Origin: Zygnema cylindricum
Taxonomy: Eukaryota; Streptophyta; Zygnematophyceae; Zygnematales; Zygnemataceae
Direction of reading: 5' to 3'
DNA length: 64,000 nucleotides
Assembly: GCA_037447655.1 (NCBI GenBank)
Contig: JBBHKE010000963.1
Location: 1-64,000, forward strand
A program made the position numbers and the translations under genes. The notes below the pieces were generated by a model. The model was given only the letters and a program-made list of their open reading frames with translations. It made no database searches and was not told the DNA's origin. Of this stretch, positions 22,030 through 34,116 are shown one piece after another (within the stretch, counting starts at the first letter, position 1; each line of letters begins with the position of its first letter).

Positions 22030-25000
22030 TGTGAATGCAGTTTTTGACCATCTTGTGGAACTTATTCCTCCAAAAATCTACTTGGCATCGGAGCAGCAGT
22101 CAACAGGTCCATCGGTGAGTTCCCTTTTGTTATATGGCATCGCATTAAGAAGTTTTTCATGCATCATAATAGAGCCCTAACTACTATATTGTAGTTACAA
22201 TAGCAATTACAGATTCTACAGTTGCCCTGACTGTACTTGGTATTCGGCTAACTGTTTTCAGCATGCATGTATGCTACACATTTCTTTTAATTCATACCTG
22301 TATTTATATTTCTGCACTGTTATGCAATTGATGGCTTTGATGGCATATGTTTCATACCTTCCGAGTGTCATATTCCGCGTCTTCGGTCCCTTTTTTCTTA
22401 TGTTTTTTTCACCTGACATTCCATGCGATTGGAAATCCTGCTAGAGGGACTTTACGAATTTTCAGTGTTTTACAGGGTTTCTGCATTATTGATTCTGAGG
22501 TCTATGGTTGAATCTTGAATTTTCGCTGATTAAAAAACTTTGGCACAAAATTTTTAAATGTACCAAACGTAAGGTTATATCTATGATTTTTTCTAACTTG
22601 CTGTTTCACTGGCCATCACCATATTATGCATGTGAAAAATCTTGAATGTAAAAATTGTTCGATAAAGTGCAACATAATACGAATATGAATATTTACTCTG
22701 AACTACGAAGCTGACAAATTGTGATCCTCTTTCAATCAATTTTGAAATATAGTCTACATATACCAGTTTTCAACCTTCTTGTTCTGTTGAGTCTATAAAT
22801 GAATGCAAGTCTAACAGGTCTCTATTTGTTAAACAGAAGTACATTCACAATAAAAGTGAGAAGGCCAAGGCTAAGGCAGAGGCAAAGGAACACTCAAAGA
22901 AGGCACGACGAGCCAAGGTCAGCTCATTTTCTGATAGTTCCAGTCGTGGTGATCTATGCATGTTTATGATGTGCTTTTGTCAATCATCACATAGACAGTG
23001 TTTTCCAATTCCCTGTTAAGTGAGTTTCCTAACCTTTCCTTTGTCAAGGCTAATAGGTTTAGGATGTAAAATGCGCTACATTCTTAAGTTGTAGCTTTTG
23101 TTCTTCCATGTCATATTGTGTCCAACTTTGGCATATCTTGCACGGCATTGGATGACCCTTACGTTTGTGTGTGGTGAGAGCAGTTGGACCCGTCCTCCTT
23201 TAAGACAACTTTGGACATCCAAAAGGAACACCAGGAAAAGGAGCAAGAAGCGTCTCTGAGCAAGGAGCATAATGCATTCAAGCCACCTTCAGGAGGTGAA
23301 ATTGATGAAACTGATAGAACTGATAGAGCTTTGGCTAGTCAACATTACTGGCAATAGGCAATGTGCAATGTTCAATGTGTGATGTTTATGATCCATCAAA
23401 CACGAAATGCTGAACACGACTTGGATCATAGCCGCTGTCCAAAGTGTAATTTTAGAGAACGATTGTGTCTATCGTCAAGCCCACATTATTATATTGCATT
23501 CCCAGGACAAATACATCACAGGAGATCAAGAGCTTCTAGCCGGTTCTCAAAACTTGATTTTAAAGATTGGTTCCTGGAGCTCTGTGGCCTCTCGGCAACA
23601 GTCTGCTGACAGCTGTCAGCTTTCTGAACGCTGGTTGCAGAGCGTGCTGCCACATACGAGCAGCTGCGAGAAAGGTTGCACCAAAGACTTTCGGCATTGA
23701 GGGCAAAGAGGAAGGCTGATGATGCCTCAGCTGCTGCAAGCAAGGCCCGAGACTGGCAGCTTAAGAAACGTGGAGGTTCTGCCTCTGCTCCAAAGCGTAA
23801 GCCTGGAGACTCAGATGGTCAAGTGGAGACAGACTATCCCAAGAAGGCCTTGGCAACTGCTACCGGAGCTTCAACAAAAGAAAGTGAATCCAAGGTATTG
23901 GCTCTTTGTTTACGCGTTTAGTTTTAACTGTTAAAAAGTACTGCTTTCACCGCAGTCTGAAAATGACATGCGCCATTTCTGTCTGTTGTGCAGGTTGAGG
24001 AGGTGCTGGACTTGCAGTATGGGCGATTATCAATGGGACAGGATGGCATAAAGCGTCCAAAGAAAAAACCACGCACGGAACGGCTTTTGGCTGAGGTAAA
24101 AGTTTGTTTATTCTATATCTAGGAGGACAGTCTTGAATTTGTGGAAAAAAACAAGTTTTCTCTTGGCCTCTAGCTGTGATCACTAATTGGTTCATACAAC
24201 TCGTGCTAAATCCATGAATTAACCAGCTGTAAACAGCTGAACTCCAATTGAAAACATGTGTACAAGATGTAAACTTAAATAGTTTCCCACTATTAAAGGC
24301 TGTTCACTAATTCCTTAAACCTTGAGGCTTTATTGCATGACCAAGAACTCCAAAAGAAGGAAAAATAAGAACCATACACATTTGCTACGCTGTCGTAGGT
24401 AGGCTACGTTTTTCTGGCTGAAATCTAATTGGGTGGGTAAATTTTGTATGGCCTTGGAATCCTCTTAGTTTCCATCTTTTGGGTTTTTCTCCGCCATGGT
24501 TCAAATGCTGTTTGTCAATTAACAAATGCGACTCAACTTCATTATGGAGATCACTTAATGCATGATCAAAGTGTATATTTGTCACAACTGGCTTGGCTGA
24601 CTCAAACCAAGATAGCTAAACGCGAGAACTGTTTAGTAAACTGGGTCAAAAAATAGCAAATAGGGAGTAAAACTCCTCGTCCCATCTCTGCCTTGAGACA
24701 CGTCTATACAGTATTTCTTAACTGGAAACCAAACGCTTGTTGTGGCATTTACTTTTACAAAGATGGTTCTTGGTTTACTTTGTACCCAGTTAAGGACATT
24801 GGATACTGAGGCCTTTTTCATCTAGGGTGGTATATCAATGGTCATGCTAGCTATTTGGTTGGATCCAGTATAAAGTCACCTTCAGGAGATTTTGAGTCTT
24901 TCTGCCTCCCTGTCTCTGTGTTCAGTTGTGCGGAGTGATGTGATTTTCAGTTTTGAGCGAAACTTCTATTTTAACGAGAAGGGACTTGTAACAAGCTGCT

Positions 25001-28000
25001 TTCATGCACCCTTGGGAATTATTTTTAATGAAATTGCACGCTAGTGCACCAAGTCTGACCTTTACTGTGGTTCACGTTCAGCTCCTTTGGTTTGAATTGC
25101 TTACGCTGAATCCTTCAACAGGTTCTTGAGTAGTTCCTTTCGCTTTGAGTTTTAGCTGGAGCTGGCCCTTTGACCTTCCTGTGTGTGTGCCACTAACCCA
25201 AAGGTTTATGGGCCATCTAAAGTCCATACTGTCCATATCGATAGTCTACTTTATATCGATAGGCTGCAGTTGATAGGTTACTGGACAATGGCAGGTATTG
25301 ATTGAATACCAGAACGTCTTTCTCTCTGTCTAAATCAGAGATCCATATCATGTTTTGGGGCAATGCTCGACGTCACCATGCGTTTGCTATTATAGTCGTC
25401 CTGCTTTTTGTGAAAATTCAAATCTGCATTGCTGGCGGTTGAGATCCACATGCGATTTAGTGGTCATGTACAGCATTGTTCTCGTTTTAACCATGTTTTT
25501 GCATATTGCTGAGAGGGTTTTTTTAGACTAATTTTTGTGCAAATGCACTAAAAATTTAGGTAACTTGTAGTAGATTTTGGGATAGGTTCTTTTTCCCTTC
25601 TGACATGCACAGATGATGTTTAAAAGGAACGTTCGGAAGCAAGAGTTACTTGTCTTCTGGTTTTCTCACCATGTTCACTTCTTCCTGGAGAAAAACCCTT
25701 AATAATGCTGACTAGTGAAGAACCTTGCTCTAATGTGGTTATATAGGCTATAATGTGGTTATTTAGTACCCTCATTGTTTGTATTGTGGCAAGGAAACTA
25801 CACCGCCCATCAGTTTTAGAGTTTAAGAATTATCAGCACTAACACTTTGTTAGAATTAACTACAAAAAATCACGTTTTGTGACGTGGTTTATTGTGGGCC
25901 ACGTACTTAAATAGTGTTATTAACACTATTAATATTTTCGGGTCAAAAAGCACTACCTTGAATTAGAGTGATTAACTCTAATAGCGCTGGGGGTGTATTG
26001 CTCTTCCGCAACAGGAAAGCAAACAAGAATTGGATGAGAGAAAAATATGTATTTTTTTTTTTTTCCTTTGATGAGTATTTGTTTGATTGTATAAATTTTT
26101 CTGTGGTTGTCTTTTTAGGCAGCGGCCCTGCAGGAGAAGCTATCTTCAGCCAAACAGTCGGGAGATGGTGAGGTATGTATTGACTCAGGCTATGGAAACT
26201 GGACCTTGTTTATTCATGTTTATAGTGTTTGGAGATCATGTATTGGATCAGATGTTATCTATTTTCTTTAGGTTACACTTGCGGCAAGCGTCTGCTTGTA
26301 ACACACTGCGAGTACAGACCTGTCTCCTTGTCTGTTCTCCAAGAAATGTTTTGGAACGAGTTTAGTTTGTCGAAGTTAATGCAATTTAGAGCTTGCGAAC
26401 AATCGTCCCATCGCCAATAAAGGATAGTACAGAACAATAGGTGCAGGTAAGCTGTAAAAAAATTATGGAACAGGAGGTGACAGTATTTTGCTGGGGAAAC
26501 TCAAGGACACTTGATGCCCAAGACGCTGTTAAACCTAGATCAGCTGGTTTCTGAAAATGTTTTTTGTGGATGGGGTCTTTGGGAGACAGGAAGTGAGCAC
26601 TTATACTTGGAATTCTGCAGCAGATCGAGCTGCAGGAAAAAAGGTAAAATAAAATTTCTCACGCGACAATGAGGTGAAATAATTAAGTCAGAGTGCTGAT
26701 TTGTTACGCTTAATAGCAAAGCTCTTTTTCATGCTGGTAAGTCTTGAATGGTGAGAACAAAATAAATAGTTGCATGTTTCTTTTTGCAGGTCTTGGATGA
26801 TCCTAAACTGTTAAAACGGACTTTGCAAAAACAGGAGAAAGCGCGCAAAAAAAGTACTGCACAATGGTAAGTTTGTTATTATATTGCAATTATAGGAGCA
26901 GAAAGTACTGAATTTACTCCCAGTAACTCCAGTAATGCACGGATTTTGGAAGACTGTTGGGGTACGGTTGTCGGTAATAACTGTATTCTACAGGCGTAAC
27001 ATAGTTGGGGTTTTCACGATGGAGAAATGTATGGCTCACAAGTGTATGTGTAGTTGAACGGCCCTGTACAAAAAAAAACGGAAAAAGGCAGTTAATGCAC
27101 CCACTTTATCAATGCGTATACTCTACAATGTCAGTTTACGCAACGAGGTGTGTTCAGTTGATAAATACTAAACACAAATAATGAGGCAATTCGTCCTTGC
27201 CTCTTTTCTCACGTCCGAGGTCGGGTTGTGAAATGAAACGATCTACTGCGACGCGCAGGAGGGGATGGGTCAAAGCTGCACTTTTGGATGTAGTAAAAAG
27301 AACCAAGTGTAGCAGTTCTACTGCAATTTGACTACTTCTGGTAACCGTACGATAACGGTCAACAGGTTTGGTGCGGAATTCGTACCGCTACTGGATTGTA
27401 AAAGGGAAAAGCCCGTCTGCGAAATTTCTACAATACTCCCCCATATCTCTTCAGATAATTAATCACCATGCAATGTTTTTTTTTTTAATTTCCAAACCAT
27501 CCTGTACTCTGCCCAAACAACAGACAACCGCCATATGCATGATTCCTTACATGTTAGAGGAAGTATGCTTAAGTACGGATACTGACATTACGGACATCCA
27601 TAAATTTGTAATTCACGTTTTCAGTAATTGCAGTACAAGCAGTAGTTATTGACATAACTTTACTCGAATCCGCGACATATCCAGTTATTCACCCTCAACT
27701 AATTACCATAGTAGAGATTTTTAATACTGCAAAAGGATGTCGAAGGAAAAACGGTTAAATTTGTTGTGGTTTGAACAAAAGCATATACGCTGTTGGTTGG
27801 GACCTCTTGTATATAACTGCATTATAACTGCAAGATCTGTCTTGTTTGGTGTGGCTAGGGAGGAGCGCAAAGGACGGGAGAAAGCATCAATAACTGCAAA
27901 ACAGGAGAAGAGAAAAGAACATTTGAATGAACGTTCAGACGCAAAAAAGAAAGCTCGTATTGCTAAGGTTTGTTCACTACTTTGTTTGCAGCATGATGAT

Positions 28001-28179
28001 TTCAATTAGCGAAGGATTTTGATTTTGCTCCAATTAGTGAACAGCTACCATATTGTATTTCTATGTTCGTCCTGTACTAATGTTTTTCGATGCTCTTCTA
28101 CACGCAGAGAGAAAAGAAGTTGCAAAGACCCGGCTTTGAGGGACGTGCGAAGGGCATTATTAACAAGGATGAAGGATAA
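22030..28179 (+). CDS. SURF6: SURF6/Rrp14-type ribosome biogenesis protein
   Basis: Nine coding exons with consistent phase: 22030-22114 (5' limit tentative), 22837-22917, 23184-23295, 23641-23894, 23994-24095, 26119-26172, 26790-26866, 27859-27967, 28108-28179 (TAA). The joined protein has the SURF6 N-terminal motif FDHLVELIPPKIYL, the Lys-rich KKARRAKLDPSSFKTTLD, the family core YEQLRERLHQRLSALRAKRK, the DLQYGRLSMG segment, DPKLLKRTLQKQEKARKKS, then QW|EERKGREKA, KQEKRKEHLNERSDAKKK and the terminal RPGFEGRAKG. The protein is a nucleolar RNA-binding factor for rRNA processing in both subunits in yeast and animals. Introns reach 2 kb; intron 5 contains a MITE (25.8-26.0 kb) and intron 3 a degenerate ATGT repeat. 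The start codon is not identified. Confidence 0.92.
25850..25997 (-). mobile_element. Decayed TACACC-type MITE inside SURF6 intron 5
   Basis: Ends ATTAGAGTGATTAACTCTAATAGCGCTGGGGGTGTA, i.e. a mutated TACACCG terminus on the minus strand with internal ACTCTAAT words and the ACTTAAATAGTG/ACGTGG words of the 203-bp family. Its left end is not clear. Confidence 0.55.
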
Positions 28180-30132
28180 TCCCACACTTTTGGATGTCCT
28201 TCTGAGACGGAATTATAAGGCATGGAAGGTGTGATATGCCATTTTTCTCAGGGGGCAATGATCCTTGGGTTCTCTGCATCTCCTGAGGATCGGATGCCTA
28301 CATCCATGTCACAGCAGAAACCGTTTACATGCAGCAAAAGCTAAAATTGTACGCAGTTACCTCCATAGCCAATGTGCCTGTATGAATCAGGGCATTAAGC
28401 AACGAAGCTTGTCTTCTAAGGCGGTTATCATATATTATGCAACGTTTGTTTTCTACCAAATGGAACTCCGCACCAAGACTGGTTTAAGAATAAGCCCTGT
28501 ATTTTAACAAGTGAATGAAGTGGGATTTCTCAATTTTTCTTGCTCACTTCTGCTTATTGTCTTGGTCCTTCTGCGTTTTGCTTTTTTAGGGTGTTCTTTG
28601 TGAGTTTTGCCTCATACAATTTTTTTTTACTCTTTTAACATGGATACATGCTCCAGGACCTACTTACAGGGGCTCATAAGGCAAATCAGAAAGAAACTAT
28701 ATGGGTCTCACTGTGTTCGAGTTGAATAGCATGTCCTTTTCTGAAAATGCTAGTAAGGTGGACTACTTCAGGTTCTTGTAATATTTTTCTTGGTTTGAAA
28801 AAAAAATCTGTCTTTGTGCATGTAGATTGTTACACGCTGACTTCATGACTGTACACCGCCCACTGTTGTTTTGAAAAAACATCTTTTAGGTAGTCAAATG
28901 CGTTCAGCTTTTTTATCGACCATTATTTTTGTTCTGAGGCAAGAAATCATAAGGTAATGGTCTTACCCTTGGATCATGATATCATGATTAAAGTTGGTGA
29001 CCCGTGATGAGAAAAAGTACTTCGAATGGCTGAAAAATGTTTAACTCCAATGATGAGTGTTGTTGTGAAACTGACCAAATACATCTTCTTTGTGTAGCTT
29101 CCAGGGAATATTTTGGGATGTTACCATTATGGTCAACATAATATATTGAATGATTCCCCACTTAGCTCTTTACTTGTGATGAACCTTTCTGTAATGACCA
29201 GGAACATCTGACTGTTGTATAAGACTGTAAGACTACACGACTAAATACTGTGCAGATACGAACAACACGTGCCATGTAAACGGCCACAAAAAACCGATAG
29301 CCTTCAAAGGCAGCATCCAGTTTTAGTAAAGCTGTAAGTTAGGGATAGCCAAGGGCATATGACAATAGCAAACGAGTACAATGACCTAATAACAAGCTTT
29401 ATTAAGGAAGCGTGATGACAACGATTGGAGCACATGGAACAAAAGAAACAAATATCTGAAAAGAAACTGAGAAGGCAATCATGGGCGGAAGCAAACCATG
29501 TAGAAAATTAACAAGAAAGAAACGAAGTACATAGAAGGGCAAACTAACAAGACATGAACAATCACTGGAAAAGCAACAATAAAATAAAACTCCGTAATAA
29601 ACATAACCCAAAAACACTCAACAATACCTCACTAAGCCTGGCAGGGATGCTGAGGGAGATGAGTGGAATAAAAGACAATATGAAGGTGAAAAAGTCACAT
29701 GCCATCAAATCACAAAAGATCGAGTTCACATGCACATAAAGAGGAGCTAAAGCTGCAAATATTACACAAAAATAAAATTGAAAAATGTGAGTAAAATTAA
29801 ACTACCAGACCAACTTCTCTATAAGTAAGCTTGCTTAAAGAGTCCTAACCCTCGTAAATTGCGCATGCCCAATGGAGCACACTGGCTACTAGCACAAGAT
29901 GTGCGAGTACGGAGATGTTAAATGCTTTTATTAATCCTCTCTATTTTTATCAAATTTACGGTCCTTCAACCTACATTGAAATATGACATGAATCGAGCAG
30001 ATTCAACCCAAATCAGAAATGGCTTCAAGTCATAGCCTTCTACATTTAACACTTGATAGTATTCAATCAACTGGTGAACTTGATAACTCCGATACTTGTC
30101 ATCCAGTAATTTTGTCACCATTTCTTATTTTA
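28180..30132. other. SURF6 3' side and intergenic sequence
   Basis: No protein gene seen. It contains the candidate snoRNA at 28994-29078. The rest is unremarkable AT-rich DNA; the 3' UTR of the minus-strand gene ending at 30133 lies at its right edge. Confidence 0.5.
28994..29078 (+). ncRNA. Candidate box C/D snoRNA
   Basis: Box C GTGATGA at 29004-29010, box D' CTGA at 29030-29033, box C' ATGATGA at 29050-29056, box D CTGA at 29071-29074. TTGGT (28994) can pair with ACCAA (29074-29078) to close the terminal stem. Spacing is normal for the class. The guide next to D' is GTACTTCGAATGG and next to D is GTTGTTGTGAAA; I could not assign an rRNA target from memory. It lies about 0.8 kb beyond the SURF6 stop. 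Confidence 0.4.
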
Positions 30133-32892
30133 CTAGTTTCCTCCACTCCTTGTATTTAAATTTACTTGATTGTCCTTCCTTTGTTCGTTTGCCAAACGAC
30201 GAATTGCAGCCTTTTGCTCATTTTGCATCTGTACATTTTCTGAATCAAAATTCACTTTTGCATTTTGGATCTCTACTTGTTGCTCATTTTGCAACTTTTT
30301 CAGTTCCTCCTCTTGTTCCTTTTCCAAACTTTTCTCCTCTTCTTGGACTCGCTTTTGGGCGTCTGTAACATTACCACTTTTCTCGTCATTTTTCTTGGAT
30401 CGTTCTTCCTGTTTCTTTTTCAACTCCTCTCGCTGTCGTTTTTGACTTTTATCGAGTTTTTCCAACTCGCTTTCCTGCTTCTTTTTCAACCCTCTCGCAC
30501 TTTCGAGCTGGTTTCGACCCAAACTCAGCCTTTGCCTCGACTGCTTTACCTCGAGTTGCAAACTCTCGACTAAACCGTCAATGGTCACATTAACTCCGTT
30601 TCCTGCAACGGAAGTTCCATTTGTACCGTTGCTCTGGCTCGTAGTTGAGCTGTCGGATGTTGAGCTGTTGGATGCTGAGCTGTCAGATCCAGACTGGCCC
30701 AGAAGAATTTGTTCTGACTGAGGTGCGTACTGTTGTACGGTACTGTTACCATCAGAATTTGCCGTTGATTGGCTCGATTGGAATAGCAAATGTTCCATAC
30801 CTTGGTTTCCGCTAGAGAGAAGACTTACTGCTTGAACAGGACCACCAAAAACATAGAGATTGAAGTTGAAAAGTCGTCCTAAAGGATTGAGATTAGAAGC
30901 CAAAGGGGATGCAACCCCCGTTGGTGCCATGGTTGTCGTTTGCGATGGAAAGGTTCCATTGTCTGTGTTGTTGAATGACGTGGCATTGGATGAGGTTTGA
31001 GGAGAAGAGACATTGGTCAATCCCGGAGTTGCTACTTCTGTAAAATGGAAGTTTGGCAATTGTTAAGGAAATGCCAAAATGAAATATTGTAATCAGAACA
31101 TGGTATGCTGTGCGTGAAATGATAAGCTATATATTACACAGCACACAGCATGCCCATAGGTTATCTCCTATAAAACGCAAAATATGATACATACTACATA
31201 TCTTATGTACCGTAAAACAAACGACATAGTAAATACATACGACCTACAACATGGAACATGGAATATACCACAAATGATATATGACATACATCATAGAGTA
31301 TAGGACAAACAACATGGGATAAGCAACACACCATTGAGAGTTGAGATAAATCGATCCACGGCGGCGAGTACTTCCACAGAGGGGTCAGAGGTTTCTTGGA
31401 ATGTGGAGTTTCCTGTGGGATGTCAGAGACATTTCATAATACGTGACTATTTTTTTTTCTTTTTTTTCTTTTTTTCAACTCTTGATAAACGTGCTACTTT
31501 ATTATCGTCTTGTCATAATAAAAAGAAGTACATTACTTCAAAAATAAATGATGGAAGCCCTCACCAACACGAACACTTTGTACTGATGTCTACGAGGATT
31601 TTTCGTCACCATTCATACGTCCAAGATATTTACTTTGATGTTCAACCCCCTTCTGTGGATACGAGTATTCATTCAATTAATGGTTTAACGTAAAAAAATG
31701 ACATTTCTTAAATAAGGTTTGCCATTGAGATTGAACCAGAAACCAAAAAAACCTGTTACAACGAACAAACTCCGGGATTGCTTGAATCTACAGTTGCCAC
31801 GTGTCCCAGTTTTAGTTTACAAGAAAAAAAGGAAACAAAATGGCAGTGCAATCTTGAAGTTGGTAACCCAAATGGTTCTCATATTCAGACTTAACACGCG
31901 TGAACTAGAGGGAGAGGGCAAGAGGGAGAGGGAGAGGGAGAGGGAGAGGGAGAGGGAGAGGGAGAGGGAGAGGGAGAGGGAGAGGGAGAGGGAGAGGGAG
32001 AGGGAGAGGGAGAGGAGAGGGAGAGGGAGAGGGAGAGGGAGAGGGAGAGGGAGAGGGAGAGGGAGAGGGAGAGGGAGAGGGAGAGGGAGAGGGAGAGGGA
32101 GAGGGAGAGAGGGAGAGGGAGAGGGAGAGGGAGAGGGAGAGGGAGAGGGAGAGGGAGAGGGAGAGGGAGAGGGAGAGGGAGAGGGAGAGGGAGAGGGAGA
32201 GGGAGAGGGAGAGGGAGAGGGAGAGGGAGAGGGAGAGGGAGAGGGAGAGGGAGAGGGAGAGGGAGAGGGAGAGGGAGAGGGAGAGGGAGAGGGAGAGGGA
32301 GAGGGAGAGGGAGAGGGAGAGGGAGAGGGAGAGGGAGAGGGAGAGGGAGAGGGAGAGGGAGAGGGAGAGGGAGAGGGAGAGGGAGAGGGAGAGGGAGAGG
32401 GAGAGGGAGAGGGAGAGGGAGAGGGAGAGGGAGAGGGAGAGGGAGAGGGAGAGGGAGAGGAGAGGGGAGAGGGAGAGGGAGAGGGAGAGGGAGAGGGAGA
32501 GGGAGAGGGAGAGGGAGAGGGAGAGGGAGAGGGAGAGGGAGAGGGAGAGGGGGAGGGGGAGGGAGAGGGAGAGGGAGAGGGAGAGGGAGAGGGAGAGGGA
32601 GAGGGAGAGGGGTACGTAAAGAGAGTGGGGGAGGGAGGGAGAGAGGGGGGAAGGGTGCGATGGAAGGATCGAGGGAGGAGGGAGGGAGAGAGTTAGGTAG
32701 GGAGAGAAGGAGAAGGGATATAGCGGGAGAGGGAGACAGACCTCCATCAGTTGCATTAGTTGCGGTTCTGCCAAGTTGTGTCGGTGCGTTTTGGTCGCTT
32801 TGGAATGTTGTCATCGTGCGCAGTTTCCTCGAAGTTTCGGCGCCAGCTCCGCAGGCGATGCCTAGTACCATAATGATTGTAACAGTCCGCAT
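30133..32892 (-). CDS. Secreted Asn/Ser/Thr-rich protein with C-terminal coiled coil (378 aa)
   Basis: Three exons on the minus strand: 32892-32742, 31412-31332, 31037-30133. Phases fit (G|GA Gly, G|AA Glu). ATG at 32892 chosen because it starts a clean signal peptide, [18 protein letters not shown], with likely cleavage before ETSRK; the longer open frame upstream begins at GTG. The mature part has about ten N-glycosylation sequons (NATD, NVSS, NATS, NGTF, NSTV, NSST, NGTN, NVTI), then from about residue 240 a heptad-rich Lys/Glu/Gln coiled coil ([36 protein letters not shown]). It would enter the secretory pathway, perhaps to the wall or surface. I do not recognise the family. Intron 1 contains the GAGAGG array. 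Confidence 0.75.
31909..32612. repeat. (GAGAGG)n array, about 700 bp
   Basis: More than 110 almost perfect GGGAGA units with a few irregular joins (for example near 32013, 32108, 32460 and 32550). It is purine-only on the plus strand, so pyrimidine-only in the transcribed minus-strand intron of the secreted-protein gene. It continues as imperfect GGGA-rich sequence to about 32735, one base short of the splice donor region. Confidence 0.97.
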
Positions 32893-33456
32893 GGCGAGCG
32901 TTGGCTTTTTAGGTCGAGGAGTCTCGGGCGCTTCTGACACTGTAGCTGCTGTGATTCAATCCTCCACTATGCGGATGATTGGCCCAGCTTTGAAGCTCCA
33001 ATCTTAACAAATGTTATCTCACAGCCTTGTGCAGCTGCCGTCCTAAAAATTTGAAGTTTATGTTAAAGGCTTTTTATGTTTGCCAGTCCGATATTTTCGT
33101 GCATTCTGTCAGTGAGATCGGACGGGTGTGAGAGTGTCAGAAATCGAGGAGGCGCCGACGATATTGCTGATTAATTGGCGCCAAAATAGTTTAAATATTC
33201 AAGCTTGTGACATGACACGAACATTGACGATTGGTTAGCACGCTCACGATTGGTCAGAGGGAAAAATCAATTTCGTCAAAAAGTTGAATTGAAGAGGCAT
33301 ACATGACGTCTGGTCTGCCGTCAATCGGCCGTCTGGTTTTGACACCTGAATCCCGATCTCCGCAAAGGCGGCCGCGACTTCAATGACGGCGAGACAATTT
33401 GATGTCTGGCTGTCCACTCTCCGGCATAGATGGCCGGCAAAATTTGAAGGTAAAGA
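32893..33456. promoter_or_regulatory. 5' flank of the secreted-protein gene
   Basis: CpG-containing unique sequence directly upstream of the minus-strand ATG at 32892, the likely promoter and 5' UTR. No other gene is seen before the nested repeats start at 33457. Confidence 0.4.
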
Positions 33457-33464
33457 CTAAAGAG

Positions 33465-34085
33465 TACACCGTGAATCGTTATTAGCCTTATGTACGCTAT
33501 ATCGGCACCCCAAAATTTTGACATTGATACCTTAAATATAATAAATTACACTATTTAAGGACGTGGACCATAATCTGCCACGTCTCCTGGCACTAAATTA
33601 GAATGAATGACGCTAATTTTTTCTTTACACTAATAATTTCTATACTCTAATAACGATTCAAGGTGTAGTGTTGGGTATCGAGGACCACTTGCCGATATTC
33701 AATATGTACCGAATTTTAGGTACCCGATAATCGATATATCGCTTCGATATATCGATTATCGAAATATCGCGATATATCGTATCAACGATATATCGAAAAT
33801 GAAAATTTTATTTTTTTTTTTCAAAACCGCCCCCCCCCCCCCCCCCCCCTCCCCCGAGCGCTCAGTGTGGGGGGGGGGGGGGGGGCTAAATTTCCGTACG
33901 ATTTTTCGTACATTTTCCGTACAGTTTTCCGTACTCTCACTGTACGGACAAGCAATTTTTGCGATATATATCGCGATAATTTATGTTGGTCCCGGCACGA
34001 TATATCGAGGAATCTGTTCGATCGATATTCGATATATCGAATATCGAAATTATCGCGATATGAATTTACCCGATACCCAACACTA
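33465..34085. mobile_element. hAT-like non-autonomous element, copy 1 (contains the MITE)
   Basis: Once the nested MITE is removed, ends are TAGTGTTGGG and CCCAACACTA. The 8-bp sequence CTAAAGAG flanks both sides (33457-33464 and 34086-34093), the target-duplication length of hAT transposons. The body is rich in CGATATATCG palindromes and has a C-run/G-run hairpin (33831-33887) and CCGTAC words. Confidence 0.8.
33467..33665. mobile_element. MITE of the 203-bp TACACCG family, inserted in the hAT-like copy 1
   Basis: CACCGTGAATCGTTATTAG ... CTAATAACGATTCAAGGTG, flanked by TA on both sides (33465-33466 and 33666-33667). Removing it restores the left end TAGTGTTGGG of the surrounding element. 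With the TA pair it is 203 bp, exactly the length of the 46311-46513 copy. Confidence 0.85.
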
Positions 34086-34116
34086 CTAAAGAGAGTACAC
34101 CGCGTATCGCTATTAG

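Noticed and set aside
31719-32696. 325-codon plus-strand frame and two long minus-strand frames across the GAGAGG array
   Set aside because: They are translations of a hexanucleotide repeat (Gly-Glu, Leu-Pro, Ser-Leu dipeptides), open only because the repeat lacks stops; the real gene uses flanking exons.
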